From: Glaciecola sp. KUL10
Lineage (GTDB): Bacteria > Pseudomonadota > Gammaproteobacteria > Enterobacterales > Alteromonadaceae
DNA length: 64,000 nt
Reading direction: 5' to 3'
Assembly (NCBI RefSeq): GCF_003203515.1
Contig: NZ_BGNG01000010.1
Coordinates: 1-64,000 of the forward strand
Shown here: one piece after another, positions 8,295 to 17,406 of the stretch
How positions within the stretch are numbered: the stretch's first letter is position 1
How the letters are laid out: every line of letters starts with the position of its first letter
Translations under genes and position numbers: made by a program
The notes under the pieces: model-generated
Told to the model about the DNA's origin: nothing
Database searches by the model: none
Seen by the model: only the letters and a program-made list of their open reading frames with translations

Positions 8295-9539
8295 ATGAGT
8301 AGCTCAACGATAGATGCACCTGCTATGCATATTTCAAACGAACAAATGTCTAAGCTTTTCAACATGTGCTGTATTGCGCTAACCGTAACGGCCATGACAT
8401 TTGCAATACGCGCAGGAATTTTAACTGAACTGGGAGATAAGTTTGGTCTCAGTGCTACCCAATTAGGTTGGGTGAATGCGATGGCATTTTTGGGTTTTCC
8501 ACTGGCAACCATGTTTGGTGGCGTGTTGTATAACGCCTTTGGACCAAGAAAATTGGTGTGGATGGCCTTTACCTTTCATATTTTAGGTCTTGGCTTAACT
8601 ATCGTGGCGAATGACGTTTGGGGCCTATTAATTTCGACTTTGTTTGTTGGTTTTGCAAACGGCTGTGTTGAAGCTGGCTGTAATCCTTTGATTTCAGACA
8701 TGTATAAAGACAATAAAACCACTATGTTAAATCGCTTTCACGTTTGGTTTCCTGGTGGTATCGTCATTGGTGCACTTGTTTCAGCGGCAATGACCTCTTT
8801 GGGTTTGGGTTGGCAGTTGCAGATCGCAGTGATGATTCTACCTACACTGGTTTATGGTGCATTACTTAAAACAGCAGAGTTTCCAGAAATTGACAAAAAT
8901 CTGCATTCAACCAGAAACAACATTCGGAATTTATTCTCTCCCCTGTATTTATTTTTAGTAATTTGCATGACCATCACAGCAACGGCTGAGTTAGGCACGC
9001 AACAATGGATCCAAGAAATTTTGGGCGCCTCAGGTGCACACCCGATGTTAATTTTAGCCATGATTACAGGAATCATGGCGGTAGGTCGTTACTTTGCTGG
9101 ACCGATTGTACATAAGTTTCAACCTTCTGGTGTACTGCTGGGATCTGCGGTTTTAGCTACATTAGGAATCTTCCTAATGTCACAAGTAAGCGGTCCAATG
9201 GTTTATGTTGCTGCCATTATATTTGCTTTGGGCGTGACCTATTTTTGGCCCACTATGTTGGGCTGTGTATCTGAATATCAACCTCAGACTGGCGCGCTAG
9301 GACTATCATTGATTGGTGGTGCAGGGATGTTTGCTGTGAGTATTTGGAATCCAATTATCGGCGGTTGGGTTGACGATGCTAAAGCAACAGCCATCGCGCA
9401 AAACCTATCTGGTGACGAACTTACGCTCGCGTCTGGACAAGCGCTATTAAGTAACTTAGTGCTGTTTCCATTGGTGCTGATCGTACTTTTTATTTGCCTT
9501 CATATTTATCTAAAACGTCAGCAAGCAATAAAAAGCTGA
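8295..9539 (+). CDS. MFS sugar permease
   Basis: A 414-residue major facilitator with about 12 membrane segments. The loop after helix 2 reads GGVLYNAFGPRKLVW, a variant of the MFS G-x-x-x-D/N-R-x-G-R/K motif, and an acidic ELGTQQW segment starts the second half, as in fucose/glucose-type sugar porters. An AAAGGA site stands before the ATG. Its place between cytoplasmic enzymes and exported oxidase subunits suggests it imports the product of the periplasmic dehydrogenase. Proton symport is likely from the family but is inference. Confidence 0.85.
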   Translation: MSSSTIDAPAMHISNEQMSKLFNMCCIALTVTAMTFAIRAGILTELGDKFGLSATQLGWVNAMAFLGFPLATMFGGVLYNAFGPRKLVWMAFTFHILGLGLTIVANDVWGLLISTLFVGFANGCVEAGCNPLISDMYKDNKTTMLNRFHVWFPGGIVIGALVSAAMTSLGLGWQLQIAVMILPTLVYGALLKTAEFPEIDKNLHSTRNNIRNLFSPLYLFLVICMTITATAELGTQQWIQEILGASGAHPMLILAMITGIMAVGRYFAGPIVHKFQPSGVLLGSAVLATLGIFLMSQVSGPMVYVAAIIFALGVTYFWPTMLGCVSEYQPQTGALGLSLIGGAGMFAVSIWNPIIGGWVDDAKATAIAQNLSGDELTLASGQALLSNLVLFPLVLIVLFICLHIYLKRQQAIKS

Positions 9540-9557
9540 GTGGTTAAAGGTATCCAG

Positions 9558-10151
9558 ATGACCGAGCAAAATATTGAAAATAAAGACAGGCGACAGTTTA
9601 TTGATACTGTTTCTAAAATACTCGGGGCGACCGCTTCTGCAGTATTGCTATCGGGGGCAAGTGTACAGCATGCTTTTGCCTTTAAAGGTTTGTCTGCTAG
9701 CGACCAGTTTTTGAACAAGCAAATGTTAGATACCTTGATTGCATTGTCCGATACCGTGCTTCCGCAAACTTCCACTCCTAGCGCTAGTCAAGTTGGGTGC
9801 CATGATTTTGTGCAGAGCCAATTAGTTAAGGTTCATGGCAGTCCAAGAGTAGAAGAGTGTAAGTTACTCATTCGGGGTCTTGATACAACAAGCCAAAATG
9901 ATCACGACAAAGCGTTTTATTTACTTAACCAAACTCAAAAACTCGCGTTGCTGACTACGATTGAAAACTCTCCTGGTAACCCACTTCATGGCTCACTTTC
10001 ATTTATTAAATCACTCATTGTATTTGGCTACTTCACATCAAAGGTGGGCGCGTCTCAAGTACTTCGGTATCAAGCTGTTCCTGGTGGTTTTAAAGGTTCG
10101 ATCAAAATAGATGAAAACACGCCCGGATGGGGTTCGTTGGACTTTTACTAA
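9558..10151 (+). CDS. Tat-exported small subunit (gluconate 2-dehydrogenase subunit 3 family)
   Basis: 197 residues from the ATG at 9558, which has AAAGG upstream; the frame also opens with a GTG at 9540. The N-terminus has a twin-arginine signal: DRRQFIDTV followed by a hydrophobic ATASAVLLSGASV stretch and AFA. The rest matches the small subunit that accompanies GMC flavoprotein dehydrogenases and carries them through the Tat system. The GMC gene follows 17 bases later and has no signal of its own, so the pair probably assembles in the cytoplasm and is exported together. Confidence 0.85.
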   Translation: MTEQNIENKDRRQFIDTVSKILGATASAVLLSGASVQHAFAFKGLSASDQFLNKQMLDTLIALSDTVLPQTSTPSASQVGCHDFVQSQLVKVHGSPRVEECKLLIRGLDTTSQNDHDKAFYLLNQTQKLALLTTIENSPGNPLHGSLSFIKSLIVFGYFTSKVGASQVLRYQAVPGGFKGSIKIDENTPGWGSLDFY

Positions 10152-10168
10152 GGGTTAAAGGAATCAAA

Positions 10169-11902
10169 ATGACTGAAAAGCTGTACATCAATGAAACGAA
10201 AGAAGAGTTTGATGCAATAGTCGTTGGCTCGGGTATAACGGGTGGTTGGGCCGCAAAAGAGTTTTGCGAACGCGGCTTCAAAACGCTCATGATAGAGCGT
10301 GGGCGTGTGGTTGAGCACCGCAAAGACTATACGCACGAGAATAAACCTGTTTGGCAGTTAGAAACGCGCAGCAAAGTCCCCAATTTACTCACCGAGCAGC
10401 AACACAAAGTCCAAGCAGAGTGTTATGCATTTACCGATGCGACTAAACACTTTTTTGGCAACGATCGAGACTTACCGTACAGCACTGAAAAAGACACTAA
10501 GTTCACATGGATCAGAGGTAACCAACTGGGTGGGAAGTCTTTGTTGTGGCATCGTCAATCCTATCGAATGAGCGAATTTGATTTTCAGAATAACAAGCTT
10601 GATGGTGAAGGTAATGATTGGCCGATTCGCTATGATGATCTGGCGTCCTGGTACACACACGTTGAAAAGCATGTCGGTATTTCGGGTGAAAAAGCTGGAT
10701 TAAAACAACTGCCTGATAGCGTTTTTCAACCGCCATTTGAACTAACGCAAGCAGAAAAAGATGTGCAGGCAAAACTGGCCAAGTTGTATCCAGATAGGCC
10801 GCTTGTAATGGGTAGAACCGCGCATTTAACACAACCCACTTCGTATCAAATTCAGCAAGGGCGAGTGACTTGCCAAGCGAGAAATGAATGTCAGAAGGGG
10901 TGTTCGTTTGGTGCTTACTTTTCAACACAAAGTTCGACCTTGCCTGCAGCTGTGGCGACTGGCAATCTACATATCGCACCCAATTCAGTTGTTGAGAGCC
11001 TAATCTATGACGAAACGACCAAGCAAGTTAAAGGTGTAAACGTCATTGATAATGAAACATTAACAACAAGAGAGTATCGCGGAAAAGTGGTGTTTTTGTG
11101 CGCGTCTACCTTGGGCAGTACACAGATTTTGATGAACACAAAAACGCCCAGTTATCCAAATGGGTTGGCGAATCGTTCAGGTGTGCTTGGGCATTACTTG
11201 ATGGACCATTGTTACAATGCGTGGTCAAACGGAGAGTTAGAGGGTTACGACGATGAGTTCTATTCTGGAAGACGTCCAACGGGAATTTATATTCCGAATT
11301 TTCAATACACACCCAGTAAATACAAAAAGGGCTACAAGCGAGGCTATGCGCTAGGGGGCAGCGCATATCGAGATAATTGGAAAATAGGATTAGGTCAAAA
11401 AGGCTTTGGCGCAGAATTTAAAGATAGTCTTACAAAGCCCGGCAAGTGGCGCTTTAACTTTTATGCGCAAGGCGAGATGCTTCCGAAATTTGAAAACCAA
11501 GTCAGTTTGCACCCGAGCAAAAAAGATAAATGGGGAATGCCGCAACTTCATTTCAATGTAACATGGTCTGACAACGAACGCGCGATGATGGAAGATGCCG
11601 CTGATACTTGTCGTGAAATGCTGGTGGCGATTGGTGCAAAGAACATTAATTCATGGACCTCAACAGATGGCGCAGCACCTGGCCTTGCTATTCATGAGGT
11701 GGGCACAGCGAGAATGGGTCGCGATCCCAAAGATTCAGTATTAAACGGCTACAATCAAGCCCATGATATTAATAACTTATTTGTGACTGATGGCAGCGCA
11801 TACTGCTCAACGGCTACCGTTAATCCATCTTTAACATTTATGGCAATGACCGCCAGAGCAGTGGACTACTGCGTTACAGAAATGAAAAATAGACGAATAT
11901 AG
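10169..11902 (+). CDS. GMC-family FAD-dependent sugar/glycoside dehydrogenase, large subunit
   Basis: 577 residues from the ATG at 10169 with AAAGGA upstream. The FAD-binding fold opens with AIVVGSGITGGWAAKE; GGKSLLWHRQ follows the flavin region; the C-terminus holds HEVGTARMG and TVNPSLTFMAM, giving the His/Asn pair of GMC active sites. A Cys-rich CQARNECQKGCSFGAY segment near 235-250 is typical of the membrane-associated sorbitol/gluconate/glucoside 3-dehydrogenase branch. With the Tat-borne small subunit this resembles bacterial glucoside 3-dehydrogenases, which oxidise the C3 hydroxyl of sugars. No dedicated cytochrome c acceptor gene is seen, so the electron acceptor is open. Confidence 0.88.
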   Translation: MTEKLYINETKEEFDAIVVGSGITGGWAAKEFCERGFKTLMIERGRVVEHRKDYTHENKPVWQLETRSKVPNLLTEQQHKVQAECYAFTDATKHFFGNDRDLPYSTEKDTKFTWIRGNQLGGKSLLWHRQSYRMSEFDFQNNKLDGEGNDWPIRYDDLASWYTHVEKHVGISGEKAGLKQLPDSVFQPPFELTQAEKDVQAKLAKLYPDRPLVMGRTAHLTQPTSYQIQQGRVTCQARNECQKGCSFGAYFSTQSSTLPAAVATGNLHIAPNSVVESLIYDETTKQVKGVNVIDNETLTTREYRGKVVFLCASTLGSTQILMNTKTPSYPNGLANRSGVLGHYLMDHCYNAWSNGELEGYDDEFYSGRRPTGIYIPNFQYTPSKYKKGYKRGYALGGSAYRDNWKIGLGQKGFGAEFKDSLTKPGKWRFNFYAQGEMLPKFENQVSLHPSKKDKWGMPQLHFNVTWSDNERAMMEDAADTCREMLVAIGAKNINSWTSTDGAAPGLAIHEVGTARMGRDPKDSVLNGYNQAHDINNLFVTDGSAYCSTATVNPSLTFMAMTARAVDYCVTEMKNRRI

Positions 11903-11909
11903 GAATGTC

Positions 11910-12773
11910 ATGTTTAAAAAAATTATACTAAGCACATTAGTTGCCTCTGCATTGCAATTGACAACGCTCGGCGTATCCGCGGGTCATCATAAACATGGCG
12001 CAGAGCACGAACTAGGCTTGCAGCTCTATAGTCTTCGCAATGAGTTTCCTAAAGATTTTGAGGGCACTGTTAAGCAGATTGCTGACTGGGAAATTCATCA
12101 CGTAGAGGGCGGTGGGATGCTCCACGATCAAAGCATAGATGACTTTAAAGCTGCGTTAGATAAACAAAACATCAAAGTGGTCAGCGTTGATACCTCGTAT
12201 GAAGAAGTGCGAGATAATCCAATTGCTGTTGCCTATAAGGCAAAGTACTTTGGTGCCAAGTACGCGACAATTTATTGGGCTTCACACGATGGCTCAGTGG
12301 GTTTTACCTTTGATGATGCACAACGTTTGGTAAAGATACTAAACGAAGGCGGGAAGCAGCTCGCTAAAGAAGGTGTGACACTTCAGTATCATCCTCATGG
12401 CTACGAGTTTGGGAAGCACGAAGATGGTACGTTGTTAGACTACATCATTGAAAATACAAAACATGCACAATTTCAAATGGATGTCTTTTGGATCAAACAA
12501 GGTGGAGCCGATCCCGTTGAAGTACTCAAAAAATATGAAGGTCGCTTTACTTCACTTCATTTAAAAGACCGATTAAAGGGTTCACCCAATACAACAACGG
12601 GTAGCGCAGACGTTCAAACTAATGTGGTGCTCGGAACTGGTGATGTTGGTATCGCGGAAGTAATTAAAGAAGCTAAAAAGCAAAAAATTAAATATTTCTT
12701 TTTAGAGGACGAGTCTGAAAGAGTGTTAAAACAGATTCCCCAAAGTATTAAATTCGTTAAAACCCACCTTTAA
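11910..12773 (+). CDS. Exported TIM-barrel sugar isomerase/epimerase-like protein
   Basis: 287 residues with a signal peptide (MFKKIILSTLVASALQLTTL, cleavage near VSAG), then a His-rich HHKHGAEH linker and a xylose-isomerase-like barrel: GLQLYSLRNEF opens it, LQYHPHGYEF supplies candidate metal ligands, QMDVFWIKQGG and SLHLKDR follow, and FFLEDES gives the last acid. The exported location sets it apart from the isomerase at 7202. Related exported barrels act on 3-keto-glycosides, so it may cleave or isomerise the product of the GMC dehydrogenase in the periplasm. Last gene of the operon, closed by the terminator at 12822. Confidence 0.85.
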   Translation: MFKKIILSTLVASALQLTTLGVSAGHHKHGAEHELGLQLYSLRNEFPKDFEGTVKQIADWEIHHVEGGGMLHDQSIDDFKAALDKQNIKVVSVDTSYEEVRDNPIAVAYKAKYFGAKYATIYWASHDGSVGFTFDDAQRLVKILNEGGKQLAKEGVTLQYHPHGYEFGKHEDGTLLDYIIENTKHAQFQMDVFWIKQGGADPVEVLKKYEGRFTSLHLKDRLKGSPNTTTGSADVQTNVVLGTGDVGIAEVIKEAKKQKIKYFFLEDESERVLKQIPQSIKFVKTHL

Positions 12774-12821
12774 TTAGCTAATTTTCTAAGACTAAAAATT
12801 ACCTGATTTGAAAATTGACAG

Positions 12822-12860
12822 GCGATATAATTAGTTACAACACTAATTATATCGCTTTTT
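12822..12860 (+). terminator. Strong terminator of the sugar operon
   Basis: A perfect 14-bp stem (GCGATATAATTAGT at 12822-12835 with ACTAATTATATCGC at 12842-12855), a 6-base loop and five Ts directly after. It lies 49 bases beyond the last stop codon. Confidence 0.92.
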
Positions 12861-13848
12861 CAGGCATTATTTTTAGTATCAATACTTTCTTCCTGTGTTT
12901 ATTCAAATTGCTTAAATATTTGTTTTATTGATTTACGTTAATCTTACTTACTTTTTGTATATCATTATTGCTTGAGAGAAATCAGTTTGTTAATCGTCTA
13001 TTTTTTATTTCTTAATGACTACTTAAGAATCGGAGTTTATATAGGTTATGCGTAATAAAAATACATTGTTTTTTATTTTAATAGCTGATATTACAAACGA
13101 TATCATGATTTTTATATTGAGTTCTTTTCGCGAAAGTACAATCAGACGGTTAATAAAAAATTAGCAGAAAAACTGTACATTGTTTATAATGTGAGCGATA
13201 CTTACATTGCTCAATGCTTTTAGCGCTTTTGAACTTAGTGAATATCAGAACTTAGGTTTTATTTTTCGTTAGAACAGCTGTTCTCGAATATTATCGCAAT
13301 ATTTTGCGGTTCTAGTTTTAAGTTTTTAATCTGGTTTAAGCCTAACGTAAATAACACTATTGATGTTCGTTTTTTGATGTGGAATATCCGTTCGTTTTGC
13401 TGTTTTTTTACTTCAATCGAACTTGCTTAAAGTCCAGGTTTGGCCTGTAAACATTTGTGAATAATGAGTTTTTATACAGGGATGTGATTAAAGAAGCTCG
13501 CCTTATTAAATGAAGGGGATTTCTAGCTTTAAGACGGTTGCTTTTACTTGGTTTGTAAAACTAAGCTGGCTTGTGAAAAGAATTACGTCTAGAGTCCTTG
13601 TATGTTAGAAAAGTGTCAGGATTATCTAGCTAATTTCAAATTTAGTCCGATCTAATACACATTTAATAGCAAAATAACTACCTAATTCTAAACACTTTAT
13701 TTCTATGTGAATAAATGTGACCTTCTATTTTTTAATACCCAAAGACATTTCTATATTTCCTTGTTACACTCATATCACGAGGTTACGTTATCCTCAATAA
13801 ACTCTTCACAACTAATCTGTAGGCCTTGATATATAAGTAGGGTCATAA
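12861..13848. other. One-kilobase AT-rich region without a convincing gene
   Basis: No credible coding frame on either strand. The best small frame is 13048-13164 on the plus strand (38 residues, MRNKNTLFFILIADITN...), with GGAG 13 bases upstream. This spacing is poor and the composition looks non-coding. A TTTCGCGAAA palindrome lies near 13127-13136. The region may hold the long upstream control sequence of the ToxR-like gene or decayed coding DNA. Confidence 0.4.
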
Positions 13849-16065
13849 GTGTTCACTGGTGAACAGATGAAACAAGTTAGCTTACTTACAAGCTTTAACA
13901 ATACAATTATCCATTTTGGCGAGTTCGTTTTAAATACACAAAACGGAGAACTGAGAAAAGATAATGCATTGGTAAAAATAGAACCGCAACTTCTTGAATT
14001 CCTCCTATTGTTGATCAAACAAAAATTGCTGGGTGAAGATGCAATTGTTACTCGAGCATTGATGATTGATTCCATTTGGTCGGGCAAATCTGCAAGCGAC
14101 GATGCTGTCAGAGCCGTAGTTAAGAAACTTCGTGAAGTGCTTAATGATGACGCAAGAAGACCTCGCTACATAAAAACAATACCAACAAAAGGCTATTTGT
14201 TAATCTGTGAAATTGAGCAGCGCGCGCAAGGCAGGTCGGCGTGGAAGCAGCGTTCTATAAAATATGGTGTGGTTGCATTGCTCGCAGTAGCGCTTTTTGC
14301 TGGTATACAACTTACTTATTTATGGTATACATCTGAAGATCATGCTCCTAAAAGAATCTCAAGCCTAAAAGTCATCACTGAAGCTTCGAAGACGTTTGTA
14401 AGTGCAGACTTACATAATGAAAACAAAATTTTGTATTCAAAAATTGCTGAAAATGAAAAGTCTTTACAACTCTATGTAAAAAGTATTCATAACGATGATG
14501 GTACCCGTTTAACTTGGGACCAAAACTACGACCACCAGGCTCGATGGAGCGGCGATGGAAAATATATTCTTCTCAGGAAGAGTAATTCATCAGGAACAGA
14601 GTCTTCAGTTTATTCTTATCCTGAAATGAAAAAGGTTTTTGATGAAAAAAATATAGCCTCAGTAAACAATTCGACTGAACAAACCCAAAATCAATTAAAA
14701 GCAATAGCATGGCTGCACGACGAAGACCAAATCCTAATATATGAAATCGATCAAGAAGCGCCAAATCAAGTGGCGCTATATGCGTATTCAATTAACGGTA
14801 AAAAACTAAAGCTCAAAACCAGTATCGCGTTAAAAGTGAGCCAGATAAAAGAAATAGAAGTCTCGAAGGACAGTCAATTTCTCGCCATTTATTATCAAGA
14901 CACAAAAGGCCACTTTTCTCTGACTATCTATAATCGTTTCACCAATGAAATAATAGATACCTTGCGCCTGCAAAACAAAATTGATCGATTGGTGTGGGAT
15001 GACGATAGCCAACTAGTGAGCTTTTTGACTGAAGAAGAAGGTCTGCGCTCTTATGATATCACCGCTCGTAAATACTTTAATTGGAAGGGTTTGAAACCAG
15101 GCATTCAAAGCCTAATTAGTCAGTGTGGTTCAGCTTGTTTTATGTTTACACGACACGATGGAGACTTTTTAGATATTAGTGAAAGACCTTCTCCATTCGT
15201 TGCGCAGGATATTTTACCAACGCGTTTAATAGCATCACCGGGTTTAGACGACTTGCCAATATTTGGAAGTGATGGAAGTCTTTTTTTCGTAACACGAAAA
15301 GATGGACGCTCACTAATAGAAAAACGTGATTTAAACAACCAACAGCATCAAGTTTTTGAACTTCCTAGTAGCGGAACTGTGGGCTCTTTAGCATTGAATA
15401 AGGCGAACAACGCATTTATCGGTGAGTTAAATCAACGAATATTTTTGTATCGTCTAGACACTGGTATATTTAGTTTTGTCACGGGAATAAAAGAAAAAGC
15501 GATGGAGCCATCTTGGCTAGCCGACGACAGTGGTTTTTCGTTCTACATTAAAGACAAACAAATAACCGGGGATACTAACCAATTTGCTAATAACGATGTC
15601 AGTACTGATTTTCCTGTTTATTACCATTATGACCTATCAACATCTTCTAAAAGGGAATTAGGTCGCCAGTTTCATTCGATTGTAAACTTTGAAAATAATA
15701 GTTTTTTAGTTTCAAAGGTACCCGGAGAGTATTTTCTATTGACAGCAAATGCAATCGAAGAGCTTTTTCAAGATGAACGCTATTTGAAAGCAAATCAAAG
15801 CAAAGAAGTCATTCGGATTCCAGATTCTTCTCCTAATGCATTTAAGATAATCGGAAAGAAACTCTATTACTTAGACAGCCTTGAGAATGATACTGTCCTT
15901 AGCACGTTAGATATAAGTACGCTAAAAAAGCAAAGCTATCCGCTTGATACAAACCCACAAAATCCAAACTTTACATTATCAAGCGATCTATCAAAACTCG
16001 TCGTTACTCGAACTAAATCAAACGCCAGTCAAATAGTAAAAGTCGAAGGTTTATGGCTCGAATAA
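13849..16065 (+). CDS. ToxR/CadC-like membrane regulator with C-terminal beta-propeller-like sensor
   Basis: 738 residues: an OmpR-type winged helix at about 20-120 (FGEFVLNTQNGEL, VKKLREVLNDD, IKTIPTKGYLL), one membrane span at about 138-160 and a long periplasmic part with TolB/WD-like repeats (RWSGDGKYILLR, RLVWDDDSQLV, PSWLADDSGFSFY). DNA binding is therefore cytoplasmic and sensing periplasmic. The GTG at 13849 has AGGG 6 bases upstream; the ATG at 13867 is the alternative. An inverted repeat GTTCAC-TG-GTGAAC (13851-13864) lies between the two. The target is unknown; the TRAP genes downstream are one candidate. Confidence 0.82.
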   Translation: MFTGEQMKQVSLLTSFNNTIIHFGEFVLNTQNGELRKDNALVKIEPQLLEFLLLLIKQKLLGEDAIVTRALMIDSIWSGKSASDDAVRAVVKKLREVLNDDARRPRYIKTIPTKGYLLICEIEQRAQGRSAWKQRSIKYGVVALLAVALFAGIQLTYLWYTSEDHAPKRISSLKVITEASKTFVSADLHNENKILYSKIAENEKSLQLYVKSIHNDDGTRLTWDQNYDHQARWSGDGKYILLRKSNSSGTESSVYSYPEMKKVFDEKNIASVNNSTEQTQNQLKAIAWLHDEDQILIYEIDQEAPNQVALYAYSINGKKLKLKTSIALKVSQIKEIEVSKDSQFLAIYYQDTKGHFSLTIYNRFTNEIIDTLRLQNKIDRLVWDDDSQLVSFLTEEEGLRSYDITARKYFNWKGLKPGIQSLISQCGSACFMFTRHDGDFLDISERPSPFVAQDILPTRLIASPGLDDLPIFGSDGSLFFVTRKDGRSLIEKRDLNNQQHQVFELPSSGTVGSLALNKANNAFIGELNQRIFLYRLDTGIFSFVTGIKEKAMEPSWLADDSGFSFYIKDKQITGDTNQFANNDVSTDFPVYYHYDLSTSSKRELGRQFHSIVNFENNSFLVSKVPGEYFLLTANAIEELFQDERYLKANQSKEVIRIPDSSPNAFKIIGKKLYYLDSLENDTVLSTLDISTLKKQSYPLDTNPQNPNFTLSSDLSKLVVTRTKSNASQIVKVEGLWLE

Positions 16066-16410
16066 CTTTTCTAATATATTAAGCTTGAGAAAATCGGTAC
16101 AAAACTCAGTTTGATTTGGTTTTCTTGAACGTATAATGCAACAAACATTGGTAATGGCAAATAGAAGGGAGTCTGATTACGCGTTTAGTCTTGCAGGACT
16201 GCTTTATTTAATGAATCTTCAGAAGCAAAGTTAGCTAGTCCATCTTATATCTAAGATAACAAATCTCCCATCTTTTATAACAAATGTTGTATTAATTAAA
16301 ATAGATTGGTAACATCAATTTAACGTTTTGGTATGACAATTATGGGTGGTGCGAATTGCATTACTGGTTTTTGGTATGACCAACAGTATGCTACTAATAG
16401 GTAAAAAAAG
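16066..16410. other. Intergenic control region upstream of the TRAP operon
   Basis: No gene seen. A 32-residue frame at 16136-16234 lacks a ribosome binding site and was not accepted. The 3' half carries the TTGGT repeats listed separately and an AATAGGT site before the dctP start. Confidence 0.6.
16306..16383. promoter_or_regulatory. Triple TTGGT operator-like repeats (GntR/UxuR type)
   Basis: Three related sites precede the TRAP operon: TTGGTAACATCAA (16306-16318), TTGGTATGACAAT (16328-16340) and TTGGTATGACCAA (16371-16383). The last is a full inverted repeat, TTGGT-ATG-ACCAA. The form resembles hexuronate regulators of the GntR family (UxuR/ExuR bind TTGGTATACCAA-like sites). That would point to a uronate-type TRAP substrate, but no such regulator is encoded in the window. 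Confidence 0.5.
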
Positions 16411-17406
16411 ATGGCATCTCACTTTAAAATATTACTATCGCTTTTCTTTGTTGGCGCTTTGGTTTCGGGCGTGGCTTTATTCATGCCGGCTCAAGATGAA
16501 GAAACAGTAGAGCTTCGACTTGGTCACGTTGTCGATTTGGAACACCCCGTTCACAAGACATTGGTTTACATGCAAGAGCAGCTTGAGGAAATCTCGGGTG
16601 GGCAAATGAGCCTAAAAATATACGCAAGTGGTCAACTAGGCTCTGAGCGTGATTTGATCGAGCTAATGCAGATTGGTAGCTTAGCTATGGCAAAGGTATC
16701 TGTTGGACCACTTGAAGCTTTTGTGCCTGAGATGCAGGTCTTTAGTTTACCTTATGTCTTTGATGACAATGACCATTTTTGGCGTGTTGTGAAAAGTGAT
16801 TTAGGTAAAGAGCTTTTACTTTCTCCGCTGCGCTCTGATTTAAGAGGATTGGCGTTTTTCGATGAAGGAAGCCGAAGTTTTTATACGTGTCCAAAACCTA
16901 TTTCATCACCAGCTGAATTAGCAGGCATGAAAATAAGAACAATGAAGAGCCAATCGGCGGTTTCATTAATGAGAGCGCTTGGTGCATCTGCGACACCGAT
17001 ATCTTTCGGTGAACTATATACCGCTTTACAACAAGGTGTGGTTGACGGTGCAGAGAATAGCCCGATTACTTACTATAAAGCCAGACATTACGAAATCTGC
17101 AGAAACTTCACATTAGACGAACACAATACTATCCCAGGGATTTTGATGTTTAGTGAAATTGTATGGGGCAAGTTGAATGATCAACAACGAGATTGGTTAC
17201 AACAAGCGGTAGACCGCACGACACCTGTTCAAAAAGCGCTATGGGCTAGTGAAACCGAAGTCGCTCTAAAAGCACTCGAAGATGACGGCATCAATATTAT
17301 TTATCCAGAAAAATCACCTTTCCAAGAAAGCGTTGCAGAGTTTATGCAAACCTTTGATGGCACGCCTATCGGCGATATCTTAAAAAGAATAGAGGAACAA
17401 CGATGA
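16411..17406 (+). CDS. dctP: TRAP transporter solute-binding protein (DctP family)
   Basis: 331 residues with an N-terminal hydrophobic signal (about 5-25). The family layout is clear: LRLGHVVDLEHPVHK at the start, GQLGSERDLIELMQIGSL, then GMKIRTMKSQ, whose Arg is the conserved carboxylate-binding residue, and GVVDGAENSPITYY. It should bind an organic acid in the periplasm and pass it to the DctQ-DctM membrane pair. The three genes overlap (ATGA with dctQ), so they are translationally coupled. The substrate may be a hexuronate or related sugar acid, judging only from the operator-like repeats upstream. Confidence 0.9.
   Translation: MASHFKILLSLFFVGALVSGVALFMPAQDEETVELRLGHVVDLEHPVHKTLVYMQEQLEEISGGQMSLKIYASGQLGSERDLIELMQIGSLAMAKVSVGPLEAFVPEMQVFSLPYVFDDNDHFWRVVKSDLGKELLLSPLRSDLRGLAFFDEGSRSFYTCPKPISSPAELAGMKIRTMKSQSAVSLMRALGASATPISFGELYTALQQGVVDGAENSPITYYKARHYEICRNFTLDEHNTIPGILMFSEIVWGKLNDQQRDWLQQAVDRTTPVQKALWASETEVALKALEDDGINIIYPEKSPFQESVAEFMQTFDGTPIGDILKRIEEQR

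Noticed and set aside
10512-10979. 155-residue frame antisense to the GMC gene
   Set aside because: Shadow of the strongly supported GMC coding sequence; no start signals.
13048-13164. 38-residue frame in the long non-coding region
   Set aside because: Distant ribosome site and AT-driven composition; no supporting neighbour or family.
16136-16234. 32-residue frame upstream of the TRAP operon
   Set aside because: No ribosome binding site; overlaps what looks like control DNA.
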